Assembly (NCBI GenBank): GCA_020055645.1
Contig: CM034546.1
Location: 122,967,875 to 123,031,874 of the forward strand
DNA: 64,000 nucleotides
Direction of reading: 5' to 3'
DNA from: Tomocerus qinae
Taxonomy: Eukaryota > Arthropoda > Collembola > Entomobryomorpha > Tomoceridae
Part shown: one piece after another, positions 25,701 through 37,864 of the stretch
How the letters are laid out: each line of letters starts with the position of its first letter
How positions within the stretch are numbered: the first letter of the stretch is position 1
The notes under the pieces: generated by a model
What the model was told of the DNA's origin: nothing
The model's input: only the letters and a program-made list of their open reading frames with translations
Database searches by the model: none
Translations under genes and position numbers: made by a program

Positions 25701-28700
25701 GAGAACAGTCAATTGGTATAATAATAGTCCACAAAAGATTTGGTTTATGTGATCTAATGCAGAGAGAGGATGAGGATAAATGTTTTCGGAATAGAAATGA
25801 TCTGTTCGGTTCTGTCTACACAAGTACATTCTATTTACTCACGGACTACATACTTAAATCCACTACAGTACTCCGATTTACCAACGACACTCGGACTACT
25901 AAAAGCTATTCCTCACTCACTAGACTACTACTAGTAGTACTTTCATAGTTCCGACATTTGCAGGGACAAGGTTGAAGTGCCGGGTTTTCTTGGAGAGTAA
26001 GGTTCGTCAGGCGTGGTATTGGATTCAGCCTCTGTCCCTCTCTTAGTTATTGTTCAAGAGGCAGGTGTATTTGACAGTTGAACTGCCGATCTCAACTTGG
26101 CAGTTGATTGCAGATCATAATGGCCATTTTTACGATTTCTCCTGATGCAGTATGTAGTCGGGTCTGTACCCAACCAATCAAAATTCCAGTATACTAATGC
26201 ATTGCTCATAGCAGGAGACGAAGAGGAATAAATATATTTTATATATATACTTGAAAAGGTAGACCCTGAGGAGTGAGTCTGGCAGTGCAGTGCCCGGTTG
26301 GAGTGCTTCTCCGTATGGCGTTGGTTTTCAGTTAGTAAAGAGTTCAAGTGTTTTCGGCCAGACAACCCTCGCTTGTGAAATTCAAGCATTGGGTTTAGTT
26401 AAACGAAAGCTGTGTTTGCTCTATTCTCTCTTGAATTGCATCCTTTTTCAAGTCTTGAGTACTACTACTAGATATAGCTAACTCGGGTATGTCGGAGGAG
26501 ATAAGTAGATGTAAGCGTCGTCTACGGATACACGTGGTTAGTTGATCCTGCTGAGTAGTCTCCTCAACTCTTCCATTGGTATGTCTGTATGTTATGTTGA
26601 ATGGCTGCATGAGCATATTAGCAAGAGAACTCATTAAAGTTTCCTCTTTTCTCCACTCACTTTCCTTTCACTTGCTTTCTCCAAAAGGAAAATCGTGCCG
26701 ATGCAAAGCATTCCACACTCCAAACCACCTACCTCCTCCGACTACATCTTCACAATAGCTATAGCCTCAGTCAAAAGCCAACCTAACCAAGAAAGAACCT
26801 TCCTCTCGGAATACAAATGTGTCACAAATGTCCAAAAGAGCTCCAAATACACTTCTCTCTTTTGTTTCTCTCGCTTTCCCCGCTCATTTCTCTGTACGTT
26901 TTATTTTTCGTTCTACTTTCTCTCATACTTAACCTCTACTCTCTAAACATATTCCTTTACTACACTCTCCAACTTGCAATTTCAAGATTAATACTAAATA
27001 ATTCCTTTCTCTCTCTGTAATGGAAGTAAATAGCCACACTCTACTTATGATCTCTATTCACACTTTAATTATGCATCAACTATACTTTCCCATTCTCTAC
27101 GCCCCATACTAATGCATACCTAATAAGTAAATAATAATATCGATTTTTATACCTCTTCTCTGAAATTCCATTCTACGATAAACTAACCAATCATCTCAAA
27201 ATATGTTCACAGGTACCAAAACTTATCTAAAATCTTCTTCTAGATAAAATCCAAAGCTTTGCATGATAAGTCGTATTTGTATCAACCAAATAATAATTTA
27301 CAAACTCTTATACATTGCCAAAGGATAATTTATATCCCGAAAGAAAACAAACAAGATGTCTTGTATTTTGGAGTAGTAATCTCAGTTTTTATACATGGGA
27401 TTTGGCATTGCAAAGAAGAGATTTAGACTAGCAATCAAAACATCTAAAGGAAAAGATTCATGATAGAGTTCTATAATCGAAGGAGTTTGATTGCCTTGGT
27501 TTACTTGAGCTTTTCTGTTGAACAGAGGAAATTTGATGCGATGTGATTTAGGTACTCAAGTTTCTTCTTCTAAGAAAGTATGAATATAACTAGTAGATAT
27601 GGATTTAAACTCGGTTTTGTAAAGGAGGAAAGTGCTACAGCAATAATTCCATGTATTGCAATAAATGAGCCGTGAGTAAAAACTGGAATCCCGTCCTGTA
27701 GTAGTAGTTGGAGGGATGGGAGGGAGATATCTGCTAACTGCACATACGGACATGAGCAAATGTCCGCCCATAACACAGACCATAAGTATAAGTAACAGAA
27801 GACGACGTATGGTACTATGGAAATCAACAACTCAGCGGATATGGAAGGAGATGAAAGAGGAGGAACGTGCACTGCAGAAACTGGCTGGACATGGACAGCC
27901 AAGAAATGATGGCTAGAATAGTAATTCTCTTATATACGTTGTTGCTGTTGCTCCGTAGTAAACAGAGATATAGATGCAATAGAACGATAGGTGGAATTTT
28001 GACGGAGAGAGTAAAACTTGCGGCAGATATTCCTTTCCGCCTGCCTGTCCTCCTGTCTTCTCCTGTCTTTCTATATTTCATTTTTACAGAATCAAGATCT
28101 CTGTCTTCCCTGTCTTCTCCTCTTGATTTTATTTATTTACTTAGCCTTATAGATAAATATATAGCACCCACAATACTGTAGCGCAAGGTGGAATGTCGAC
28201 TTTCTCCATTACCCTGCATTCTATAAAAAACTCTTCCATAGATAAAGAGTCCAGGAAGTTTCCTGTTGATAGAGATGAGAACGTACACACATTAAGCAAA
28301 GAAAAGGAAACCTGGCCAAAGAAAGTACACCAATAATGCTCTATATATACTATATAGTAAAAGAACAGCAGTGCCCTTGCATACTGTAGATTCCTATGTA
28401 CCACTTCTGGAGTGTATATAAGAGTACTACTAGAGATAAGTTGATAGTACACAACAATTTTATAAGTGAGTACAACGAAATATTTTGTTAGATATCATTA
28501 TATATACATATAAAGGTGGCTACACGTACTTTTGGAGAGAGGAGAGGAAGACCACAAGAAATGAATCCCTAGGGATCATTCTTCCCACAAGTGCCTCAAA
28601 AAATTCGATCTTGTTTTCTCTTCCTTTTTGCTTTACGGTCTGTATATGTGCTGTACTCTAGCAAAACCCCAACGTACTCAACTAATACATATATAGCTAT

Positions 28701-31700
28701 TATTATATAAAAGTTTTTATTATACCCTTGCTTATGGTATGTAGCAAGACAGTACCGAAATAACAAAACTCTAGATATGTCGCGTTCTTGGTAGAGAAAA
28801 CTGGAATGTTAGTACAAGTACACAAGTTGTGATAGGAGAAGGCAGGAATAGTATAGTAGTGCATCTGTAGTAGTGAGAGTAGCAGGAATAGGATTTTATA
28901 CAGTGAGTGGAAAGTTAAATTGAGAGTCAGAGAGATGTAATAAGACACGTAGAAAGTAAGAATGTAAGTATACATGGCTAATAGATAGTAAGAGTCGTGG
29001 GTATATTATTATATAGATAGTAGTAGTAGTTTACGTGCACGGTGAGAGCAATCTTCCTCGTATCCCCATCCACGGCCACATCTCTAAGATTTTGAATTAT
29101 GAGCCTTCCCAGACACCAGTCAGAATCAGAGCATTCCTTAGTTCTTAGTGAATTTAGCTTTCGCTATGTATTAGCTAGGATTTGATATAGAGAATGGCAA
29201 AGAGTAGTAAATACGACCACCAACTCTTGTTCTTATTCTCTCTCAAGCATTTCTGTATTCCTCCATGGGCCAATGTGCCAACTTAGCTTCACTTTATGCG
29301 ACTGGACTTCACTTTACTATGTTAACTTGGATTTTCACTTTTACTCTCCGTTCAATCACTTATACTATATATACCTCTACTCTCAACTTTACAACATTTT
29401 TTCTACTACATAATCTCTAATCCTACTATTCTTTCTTATCTATAAAAAATATATCAAAATATAAGAAAAAACATAATTTATGACGATAACGTTACGTTTA
29501 GTGTCCCTTGATAATTTAAGCGGCTTATTTACTCTAATGAGTATGTCCATGTAATTTTAGGTACAAGGAATTAGAAAAAAGTAGTCGGTTGTGATATAAT
29601 GAAAAAAGTAGGATGAGACAGTTTATAATGGAATGTAAAATAATGTAACATTTCAATTTTAGTGGACGCAGAGAGCGCAAAAATGGTTTTACTACTTTAA
29701 GAGTCTTTAAGAGTTCTGTATTTTGTGAAACTGAAGGAGAGTTGCATAATATGTATTTATGTAGCAGATACGGAGAAATAGTGGTGGAGAGATCAGAGAT
29801 CGGCTCGTGGACTAACTCAACTGATTCAGATTTCTTTCTTTTTCGTGCGTCATATTTCGCAATTTGGTTGGACAGAGTTGAACAGTGGACTGTTAAAGAT
29901 AAGTGAGCTCTAAGCATCATAGCGTATCATATCACATCACATTACAGAACGCATCAGAGACTCTATTCTCCCACTCCCTCCGAGAGTCCAGTTCCCAATC
30001 CTAGTCTAAGTATCCTTTAACTTTTCCATCTTTATTGTTCTACACTGCTCAAGGTAACAGGCAAAGGACGTTTCGTTATTCGCTACGTACGGAGTACCTC
30101 CGTTCAATGGACTTTGAAATATACTATGTGGAATGATATATGAAACCACTACAGTATTTTAATATAGCTGAGTACTTCTATACTTGAGTTCTATATAGAC
30201 TGTCCGACTGAAATTGAATTGAACAGGATTGAATTTATGTAGTCGTCCTCGTCCATTCTGACTCCCTATCCGCACAACTTTATTCCCTTCATTTTCATTT
30301 GACTTTGTTTCTCTTTCTATCTTTATACTACGCATAGAGACTAAATATACTATACAGTATTATATAAGTATATAGTATCATCCTTTGTATATATTTTAGG
30401 TTCTACATAATATTTAGATATGCATACGTGGGTTTCGTATACTATATATAGGTGAGCAATTCTAGAAGCTTGAACATTATAGTCCCTTTGACTTTTCTAT
30501 AGAGAAGAGTAGTAGATAGTCTCTACACAAATAATAAGCTTCTGTGGAGACTTTTCCTCTCTCCATAATAACAGTCAACTTTCTTTCTCAGCTGCTGCCA
30601 CATTTTACGTTTCATTACTGTCACTATTATCTAGTGTCCTTGTCCTATGCAGATTCTCTCCTGAATAGTAGCCATAGGAGAAAGGAAGCCAACTTTAATA
30701 TTAACTGTCCCTGGACCCTTTATTCCTATCAAAAGTCGCTTATGACGCTCAGGGATTTCAATTCAGTACTATAATAAATATAGAGGATGGATTCAATGAG
30801 AGTGAAAGCAGCTTTCTCCTGATGTGAATGAGTGAGCACATAGATTCCACCTGCTCATCCTGTTACTGTTCCACTCCCAACGCCAATTCTCCCATTATCC
30901 ACTACTACTCTGTTGTATACTATCTCCGTGTACTTCAATTGCACAGAACTAGTTTGATTCAGTCAAGTCAAAGACAATCGCTAATTATTACTGACAGCCT
31001 CGGCCAGATGCAGACCATCACTATTTTCACACAGAAAAAGCATCCTTATCTTTTAGACTATGGCGTATCCTCAGAGGGGTTCAACTCAACTCCCACTTGG
31101 TAAAGGTGAGACAAAAATCCCAGGAAACCCCAAATAAATACGAACTAGTCCACGGTGTTGGTTGACTGGGTATTTATGTAACATAGGCACCTGTGATTAA
31201 GCTCGTTGTCAATACTCCCAACATAAAAGAATGACCAGACTAAGCACCTCACCTCGCTAAGTAAATACAGTAATATTATTAGGAGCAACATGACAAGTGA
31301 AAGCAAGAAAATAATCAGAATCCTCGTAGACACTTGAACACACTTAACAAAAGCAGACAGAACGCTATTTCTCTCTCTCTCCCCGTTTTATTGTGTTTTG
31401 GTCGACTCTACTGCCTCACTCAACGGATACCTAATTAATTGTTAGCTTGAATTACGGTTATAAATACTGAGTAGTAGTGGTTTCCTCGCTTGTTCGATTA
31501 TACCTATACATGCAGATATACAGGGTGGGGAGAGAGAGAAAGTATCATTCTTACACGCACCTAGAGCCAACCTCAACAAATAAATTCTAAGTTCAATAGA
31601 TAAAGAGAATTTCTTTTGGCTCTCTCTAATCCACTATTTCTATCCAGTTGGCTAAAGACTCTAGGAATAACGAGGTCTCACTCGCCGAATTCTATACATC

Positions 31701-31789
31701 TCATACTACATCTGTGGGTATTTCATGTGCAGTAGGTTCAGCGTCACATTCAGCCAAATCTATTCTACAGACCTAGGATGCTGAATGAA
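22795..31789. other. No gene recognised (longest featureless part of the desert)
   Basis: Nine kilobases with almost no transposon sequence apart from the 42-bp direct repeat at 25.4 kb. Overlapping frames of 100-128 codons (26054-26389, 27570-27902, 29534-29920, all reverse; 27867-28181 forward) show no recognisable domains. Polypurine/polypyrimidine runs and TACTACTA-type simple motifs are frequent. Confidence 0.55.
25364..25471. repeat. 42-bp direct repeat, 66 bp apart
   Basis: TTTTGATTGATCAGCTG...ATTAATTGG.CTGGGACAAT occurs at 25364-25405 and 25430-25471 with about three differences. Each copy holds adjacent TGATCA and CAGCTG palindromes. Confidence 0.8.
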
Positions 31790-32130
31790 AATCAAGGTAA
31801 AATGTGATAATTTTCAAGAAAATCAAGGTAAAATGTGATAATATTCAAGATAATCAAGGTAAAATGTGATAATCTTCAAGGAAATCAAGGTAAAATGTGA
31901 TAATCTTCAGGAAAATCAAGGTAAAATGTGATAATTTTCAAGAAATTCAAGGTAAAATGTGATAATCTTAAGAAAATCAAGGTAAAATGTGATAATCTTC
32001 AAGAAAATCAAGGTAAAATGTGATAATCTTCAAGAAAATCAAGGTAAAATGTGATAATCTCCAAAAAAATCAAGGTAAAATGTGATAATCTTCAGGAAAT
32101 GAAGGTAAAATGTGTTAATCTCCAAGAAAT
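31790..32130. repeat. Minisatellite, about 31-bp unit
   Basis: About 11 tandem copies with core ATCAAGGTAAAATGTGATAA followed by a variable TTTTCAAGAAA-type linker. Copies are 90% or more alike by eye. The last copies decay (GAAGGTAAAATGTGTTAA). Confidence 0.93.
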
Positions 32131-35100
32131 TACTGCAATTTCCCACTTAAAAAAACTGGAGTCCACTTATAACAATAATGTTTTTCTGAAAATTTAAATT
32201 GACAATAATGCTCATCCAAATGCCACGAATAATCGTACAACTCCAAATTAACCTATCCAATTTAATCTATTCAGTTTTAACTCGCCTGAGGAAACAAGCT
32301 TATAGAATCGCATAGTCTGTGTGTACTGAAGACAGTTGGTAGCGTGTGAGGCAGGGAGCCTGTGACATATAGGAGAGCAGGTATTGTCATGTGGTGTATA
32401 TGTTAAGTGTAGAAGTAAAGTAGTGAGTGGACAAGTCTAATCTGGTTGAAGGAACGTAAAAAGACATGAAGGAAGCTTTAATAGCAATCTCCGCAAATTT
32501 GTTGAAGAGGAGCGGAAGGGCGGTCTGAGTGCTACCAAAGAAAGAAGTGGAGGGCCATTAATGTAAGGACGTGTCCACAAGCCTTTTCTTTGTCACCTGC
32601 TAAATGGCCATGGCGAGGCAGACAGTAAAACTCTTCCGGACAAGCGGGCCATTTCCTCATAAGAGCCCGAAGAAGTCTCCCCCCTTTAATTATTGAATTC
32701 CTTTTCATTACTCGCCCACCCACACTTGAGAGCTTTTGGAAGTCACCAGGGCGGATTACGAAGTGAAATGAGTCGAATGCCCAGCTTTGCCCATCCTCCT
32801 CTATTTACTACTCGTTCCTATTTACTCTTTCTCATGCCCTCTCTTCCTTCTTGATGCCAGGCTATCTGTCTCTATCTCCACACTCTACTTTCTACTAATA
32901 GTAGACACAATTGAACTGAACTGCTGACTGAATTGGATTCTTTCCTTACGAGTTGCTGACGTTGTCTCTCATCTAACAAAAGAGAAATCTAGGTCCATAC
33001 ACAAAAAATCCGATTCAACTTGACCAAACCCACCCCATATGTTCCATTTTTATCTTTGACTCTTAACTCTTCCCTCCTCCATTATCTCTATTAGCCTATC
33101 CCTCTCCCTATACACAAATCTCCAATATCTAATACTCGTAATTATTATTATTGATTTATAATATGTTGAGATGACTTTTTATTTGACTTATGCACTAATA
33201 GTACGTGTTTAGGTCTTTATTGGATATAAAGCCATGCAAAATGTAGCGAGAGATGTTAACGATAATTTATTTGTTGAAGGTGGCCTTAAAACTTGGGTTG
33301 TGTATGGCAAGTTCCTTTTTATGTTGTGAGAGTACACGTTTCTAGCAAATTGAATTCACACGGAGCAATGTAAGAGTTTCTTTGAACTTTAACACCAAAA
33401 AAAAGTGTCTAAAGGGGAAAGGATGGAAACCGCAATCAGAGAAAGTCCGCTTTCTGAATCGTTTCCCTTAGTATTCCAAAGTGCTGCGTGTTCAGAATTT
33501 TGCCAGACAGTATTTTCCCACCCTCACTGCCTTGTCCAATACGAATTTATAATAATGTGTGTCCCTTGAAGGTATGCAGACTATGTTGTAGTCAACTGTG
33601 AAGGTACTGCCAACTTGTGTAGCGCTTGGGGCAGTTTAGTTGTAATAATGCATAATAATGTAGCTCATGATAATAGGAGTAACATAAACATAGGAGAAAT
33701 AGATAAGTGTAGGTGCAGAGGAGTAGTAAATATGTAAGTGGTACTATTTGGAGATGTGCACAGAGCGAGGGAGTTAACTAGGACTGAACATAAACTAGAG
33801 AGCAGTACGTCATCCTCCACTTAAACTTAACCTCAAAAAGTTGGCAGAGTGTCTGTAATCTAACGGAACATAATGTAATGCAAGGGAACGTGTAGCGTGA
33901 GTTGGTGTGGTTTAAAGTTTGTCGCATTTATGACAGGACGCGGAAAGTGGAAAGTTTTAGTTTAGCCCTCACTTTGGCCCACGTTAGTTTAGCACTGTAG
34001 ATGTGCCGTAATCCTTCTACTTTTATCTCTCCCTTCATTAAAGCGTAAAAGGCAAAATGTATTTCGTTTTTATTTCTCGGACTCCTTATTTACTACATTC
34101 AGAATGGACTCTGACAAACAGACCAGTTCAAATGCCAAACCGGATGTTTTTTTTCCTATGTCACTAAGTAATGATATCCCTATACTATATATACCAAATG
34201 TAAAACGTGTATTCAATTCAAACCACTCTGCTTTCTCCAACATATGTTCAATAAGTTAAAACTTATTTTATGTATTTAAGTCGTGAGCACTAAAGAGGGA
34301 GATGGCTTTGCTGACTCCGCTCCTCTAGGAGATTGTTACTATCTTACATATGTATATGGCCATCATAATATTTGCACTACAGAGACGCATTTATATATCC
34401 CTAGATACTTAGATTATGTATGCAGCTGAGATGTACTCGAATAGAGTCTGTAATTCAAAGGGTCAGTTCCTGATTTGCGATCTCAAGTGATGACAGAAAT
34501 GATATGTAATAAGCTCTACGGAAATAAACTCTCTAGTTGGAATTTTTATGGGGACAAGCCTAATTTACTCTTTCGATAAGATACAAGTTATTATGACTTA
34601 CTCCACTCACGTACATCCTTTTTCCTCTTTGCTCCCAATACCAAGGATGCATATGGAAACTTCTGTCTGCACTCCTTTCTATATCTCTGCGGATCCAGCA
34701 CTAATACTACAAGAGTTTTTTGCTTCCCTTTTTTTGGCAACTTGACTATGGCTAAATGCACATGTGTGCATTTGAATTGTTGTTTATACAGTGTGATCAA
34801 AAAGTCAATACACAAAAAGTTTATTTTCCCAGTCTCAATGAATTTTTATCAAAAAATAGAGTGAAAATACAGAAAAATTTTGAGTGGCCAGTTTTTAGTT
34901 ACCCTGTAGTATTAAAATAGGTATAGTGAGGTTAGTAGGCGAGTGAGTGAGAGTGGACGTGTGTTTAGGTATCGGTGAGGCTTGTTAGTCTTGTCACTGC
35001 CTAGTGGATTCTCCTTCTACATGTTCCCTGTCTGTGAAATGAAGTCAAATCAAGTATATAGCAACCGTGGAAGGAAGGAGTTCCTGTTAGGTCAGCACGT

Positions 35101-37525
35101 TTCATTTTCACTCCAGCATTTCCTGTGGTTTCCTCTTCTGTCCACTTTAATTCAGTCTCGACCAACTTCAGTTCAGTCCACTTTGTCCTTTTCCCACTAG
35201 ACACGCTCTATTTCCCAAGTGAGAAAATTGACTTTCTAATGAGGCTGCGGGATTTGCTTTGCATTTCTATTGCACATTTCCCTCTCTCCCTCTCTTCTCA
35301 AAATACCATTTTTCTTATTACTATTTCGACCACATGAAAAGGAAAGAGAGAACAATCACCTGCTATATATCCTCCTCGGATCCCATTCTCATTTAAGAAT
35401 ACACACACATCTTTATAGACAGTAGTCCAAAATTAGTATTGACCTATATACAACAACCACGTATAGATACTTTTTAAAACTACACACTATCAAAGAGTTA
35501 TTACATACTTATTCTCATTCCAATCTGTTATCTACAGAAAGTCGAGATGACACGACATTAAACATTTATAATTTCTTTTTCCGTTTAAAATCAGCAATAA
35601 AAGTACGTTCTCGAACGATTTAATTTCAACCTGTAGTCCAGACACAAATAAGTACCTACTATGTTAGTAAAGAGTGTGATATGTTACTACTCAATTCATA
35701 CTCAAGTGCTATAGGTACGTATACTGTTGCTGACTATTATAAATTTTGACCACATTCAAGCTTGACCTCTGTACTAATAGATTATCACATTCTCCCCCAA
35801 AATACTACAAGATTTTGACTTTTATGTCCCTTTTCGAAAAAAATTATAGCACTAACACATAATATTATTACACTGTTCAATAATAGTACGTAGGAAAAAA
35901 GGATATATTTAATGGGTCATTGAAATAATTTAAAAAATCCCTAAAAATAATTTAATGTGTCAATTTTGATTACGTTCTTTAGAATAATTTAAAAAGTCAC
36001 TAAAAATAATTTACAACGTCCCTACAATTGTTAAATTGGTGCATGTACTAATTATTGTGTTAATTTATGCATATGAGTGTGAAAATTATACGTATTACCT
36101 GAATTATTTTACTTGAAGAGCAGATATACACATGGAGTGCATTATTTTGTCATTAATATTCATATAATATATACACAGTGAGTATATATCAGAAAATTAG
36201 AAAAGTTCTAAAACTTTTGTAATTGATTGCTATATAAATGTTTCCTGTGCTTATAATGTGCGGAGTTTGTGTTGCAACCTTGGAACGTGTATGATTAGCT
36301 CTATTTTAAATGCTGCATTATCTCTGTTATGAAGAACTTGCTGCTCACTAAGCAGCCATTGATTATAAGTTAAACATTATGCTATGTAGTTGTATAGTGT
36401 CAGGTCACTACTATCATAAGTGGGTGTTATATATGTAGTGATTTGTCGAAAGATAAATTGTAGTGGATCTGATGGTACACTTGATGATATTCCTGTCGTG
36501 TTGTGAAGTTGAAGGGTCATTGATTAGTGTAGAGGATGGAGAGAGACATATGACAAGAGTAGAATGTTCGAATTTTGTGTCACTCTGTCTGTTCGTGTAT
36601 AATTTAAAATGTATATTGAGAAAGCTTGAGTGTAAATAGTTGAAGTTGCAGTTGTAGGATGCTCAACATGATTAGCAAGAGTTGTGAAGCGTGAGACGGA
36701 GGATGATTTCCTAATAATTAGGTGGATAGATATGTAACTGTAACGAATAAAAGGATATATCTTCCAATTAGTGAAAGTAGACTCGTTGGAATTGCCAAAT
36801 ACTACTGATTTACAGTCTAGTACTACTCTACTACATATTTATATAAGTTGTGTTGGCATACATGTGATAGACGTATGTTTGAATGCAGAGAAGTCAATTG
36901 GAGTTGTATTTATATTCAGCGTAGATGCACAGACATCCTCCCGCACATCAACACAGACACCAAGAACCTTCTTTCTCTCAACTGTCTCTGCATTCACCAC
37001 AGGCAACTTTCTCTTCCGTGTCTCACTATAAACTTCCATCCTGGGACATGTCACTTTGGGCACATTCAAATAGTACCACTTGCCCAGAATTTTTCACAGA
37101 GCTGTCTCCATCCGAATATCAACATCAGAACACTTCATATCACTGTAATTGAGGTGGAGGTCGAAAAAATGTTGCTTTACCCTTCTTCCCTTTACTGCAT
37201 CCCACTCAATACGACTACGACTACTTTTCATATCCATGCTTATAGCTACATCATAGAGAGGAAAAATGTAATATTATTTCTATTTAGTAGTCATATCATA
37301 TTTGTACTTTTATTTTACTAATGCAGACAGATGAACACAGATTCTTGTGTGTCTATAATTTATATTCATCACCTACGCACGCATTATAATATCTATGCCC
37401 GCCAGAAAAAGTTGCACAGTGAGTGTGTGCAAAAATTTTAGATGATACAATAAAGGATTGTGGGATTTTCTAATTTTAATTGCAAAGTAAATTATATTTT
37501 TATTTCGTTTTCTGACAAAGAAATT
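32131..37525. other. No gene recognised
   Basis: The 157-codon frame at 36848-37321 (+) is rich in Cys, His, Ile and Thr and has competing open frames on both strands, as expected of chance. No transposon ends seen. Confidence 0.55.
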
Positions 37526-37864
37526 GGTTGAAGTAAGGCAGTGGTTACCCAAATATCTACAGTCACACTATTTATCTTGGGGCATCGATATGATTTTTGC
37601 GCAAATTTTGTGGTTACTTTTCTGTACAACTTACTGTAGATAGTCTAAAAGCTGATATGTCCTCCTGAATAAAGTACAATGGTTAACTCTTAATTTTGGG
37701 GGAATATGAAATCAATTCCCCAAGATAAATAACCAGACTGTATCAATGTTATTGTTTTACTTACAGGTTAGGTTTAGGTTAGGAACCTCGAAAGCGGGTC
37801 CTGGAATGCCTGTGTATTTTATGGCGCGATTTTTTAGATGTGGAACCACTGCCTTACTTCAACC
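37526..37864. mobile_element. hAT-like MITE, GGTTGAAG family, copy 4 (interrupted)
   Basis: Family ends are intact (GGTTGAAGTAAGGCAGTGG and CCACTGCCTTACTTCAACC). The element is lengthened to 339 bp by a nested 181-bp insertion. Its 8-bp flanks (AAGAAATT, AAACTTAA) no longer match. The interior has an expanded GGTTAGGTTTAGGTTAGG run near 37,767 where other copies have a single ATTAGGTT. Confidence 0.88.
37560..37740. mobile_element. TA-flanked (mariner-like) MITE nested in copy 4
   Basis: 181 bp with ends CAGTC and GACTG and a shared subterminal TTTATCTTGGGG in both arms. TA lies at 37558-37559 and again at 37741-37742. Uninterrupted sister copies read CCTATCAATG at this point, so the empty site is known and the TA duplication is confirmed within this window. 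There is no coding capacity. Confidence 0.85.

Noticed and set aside
36848-37321. 157-codon forward frame
   Set aside because: Competing open frames on both strands, no domain, Cys/His/Ile/Thr-rich chance composition.
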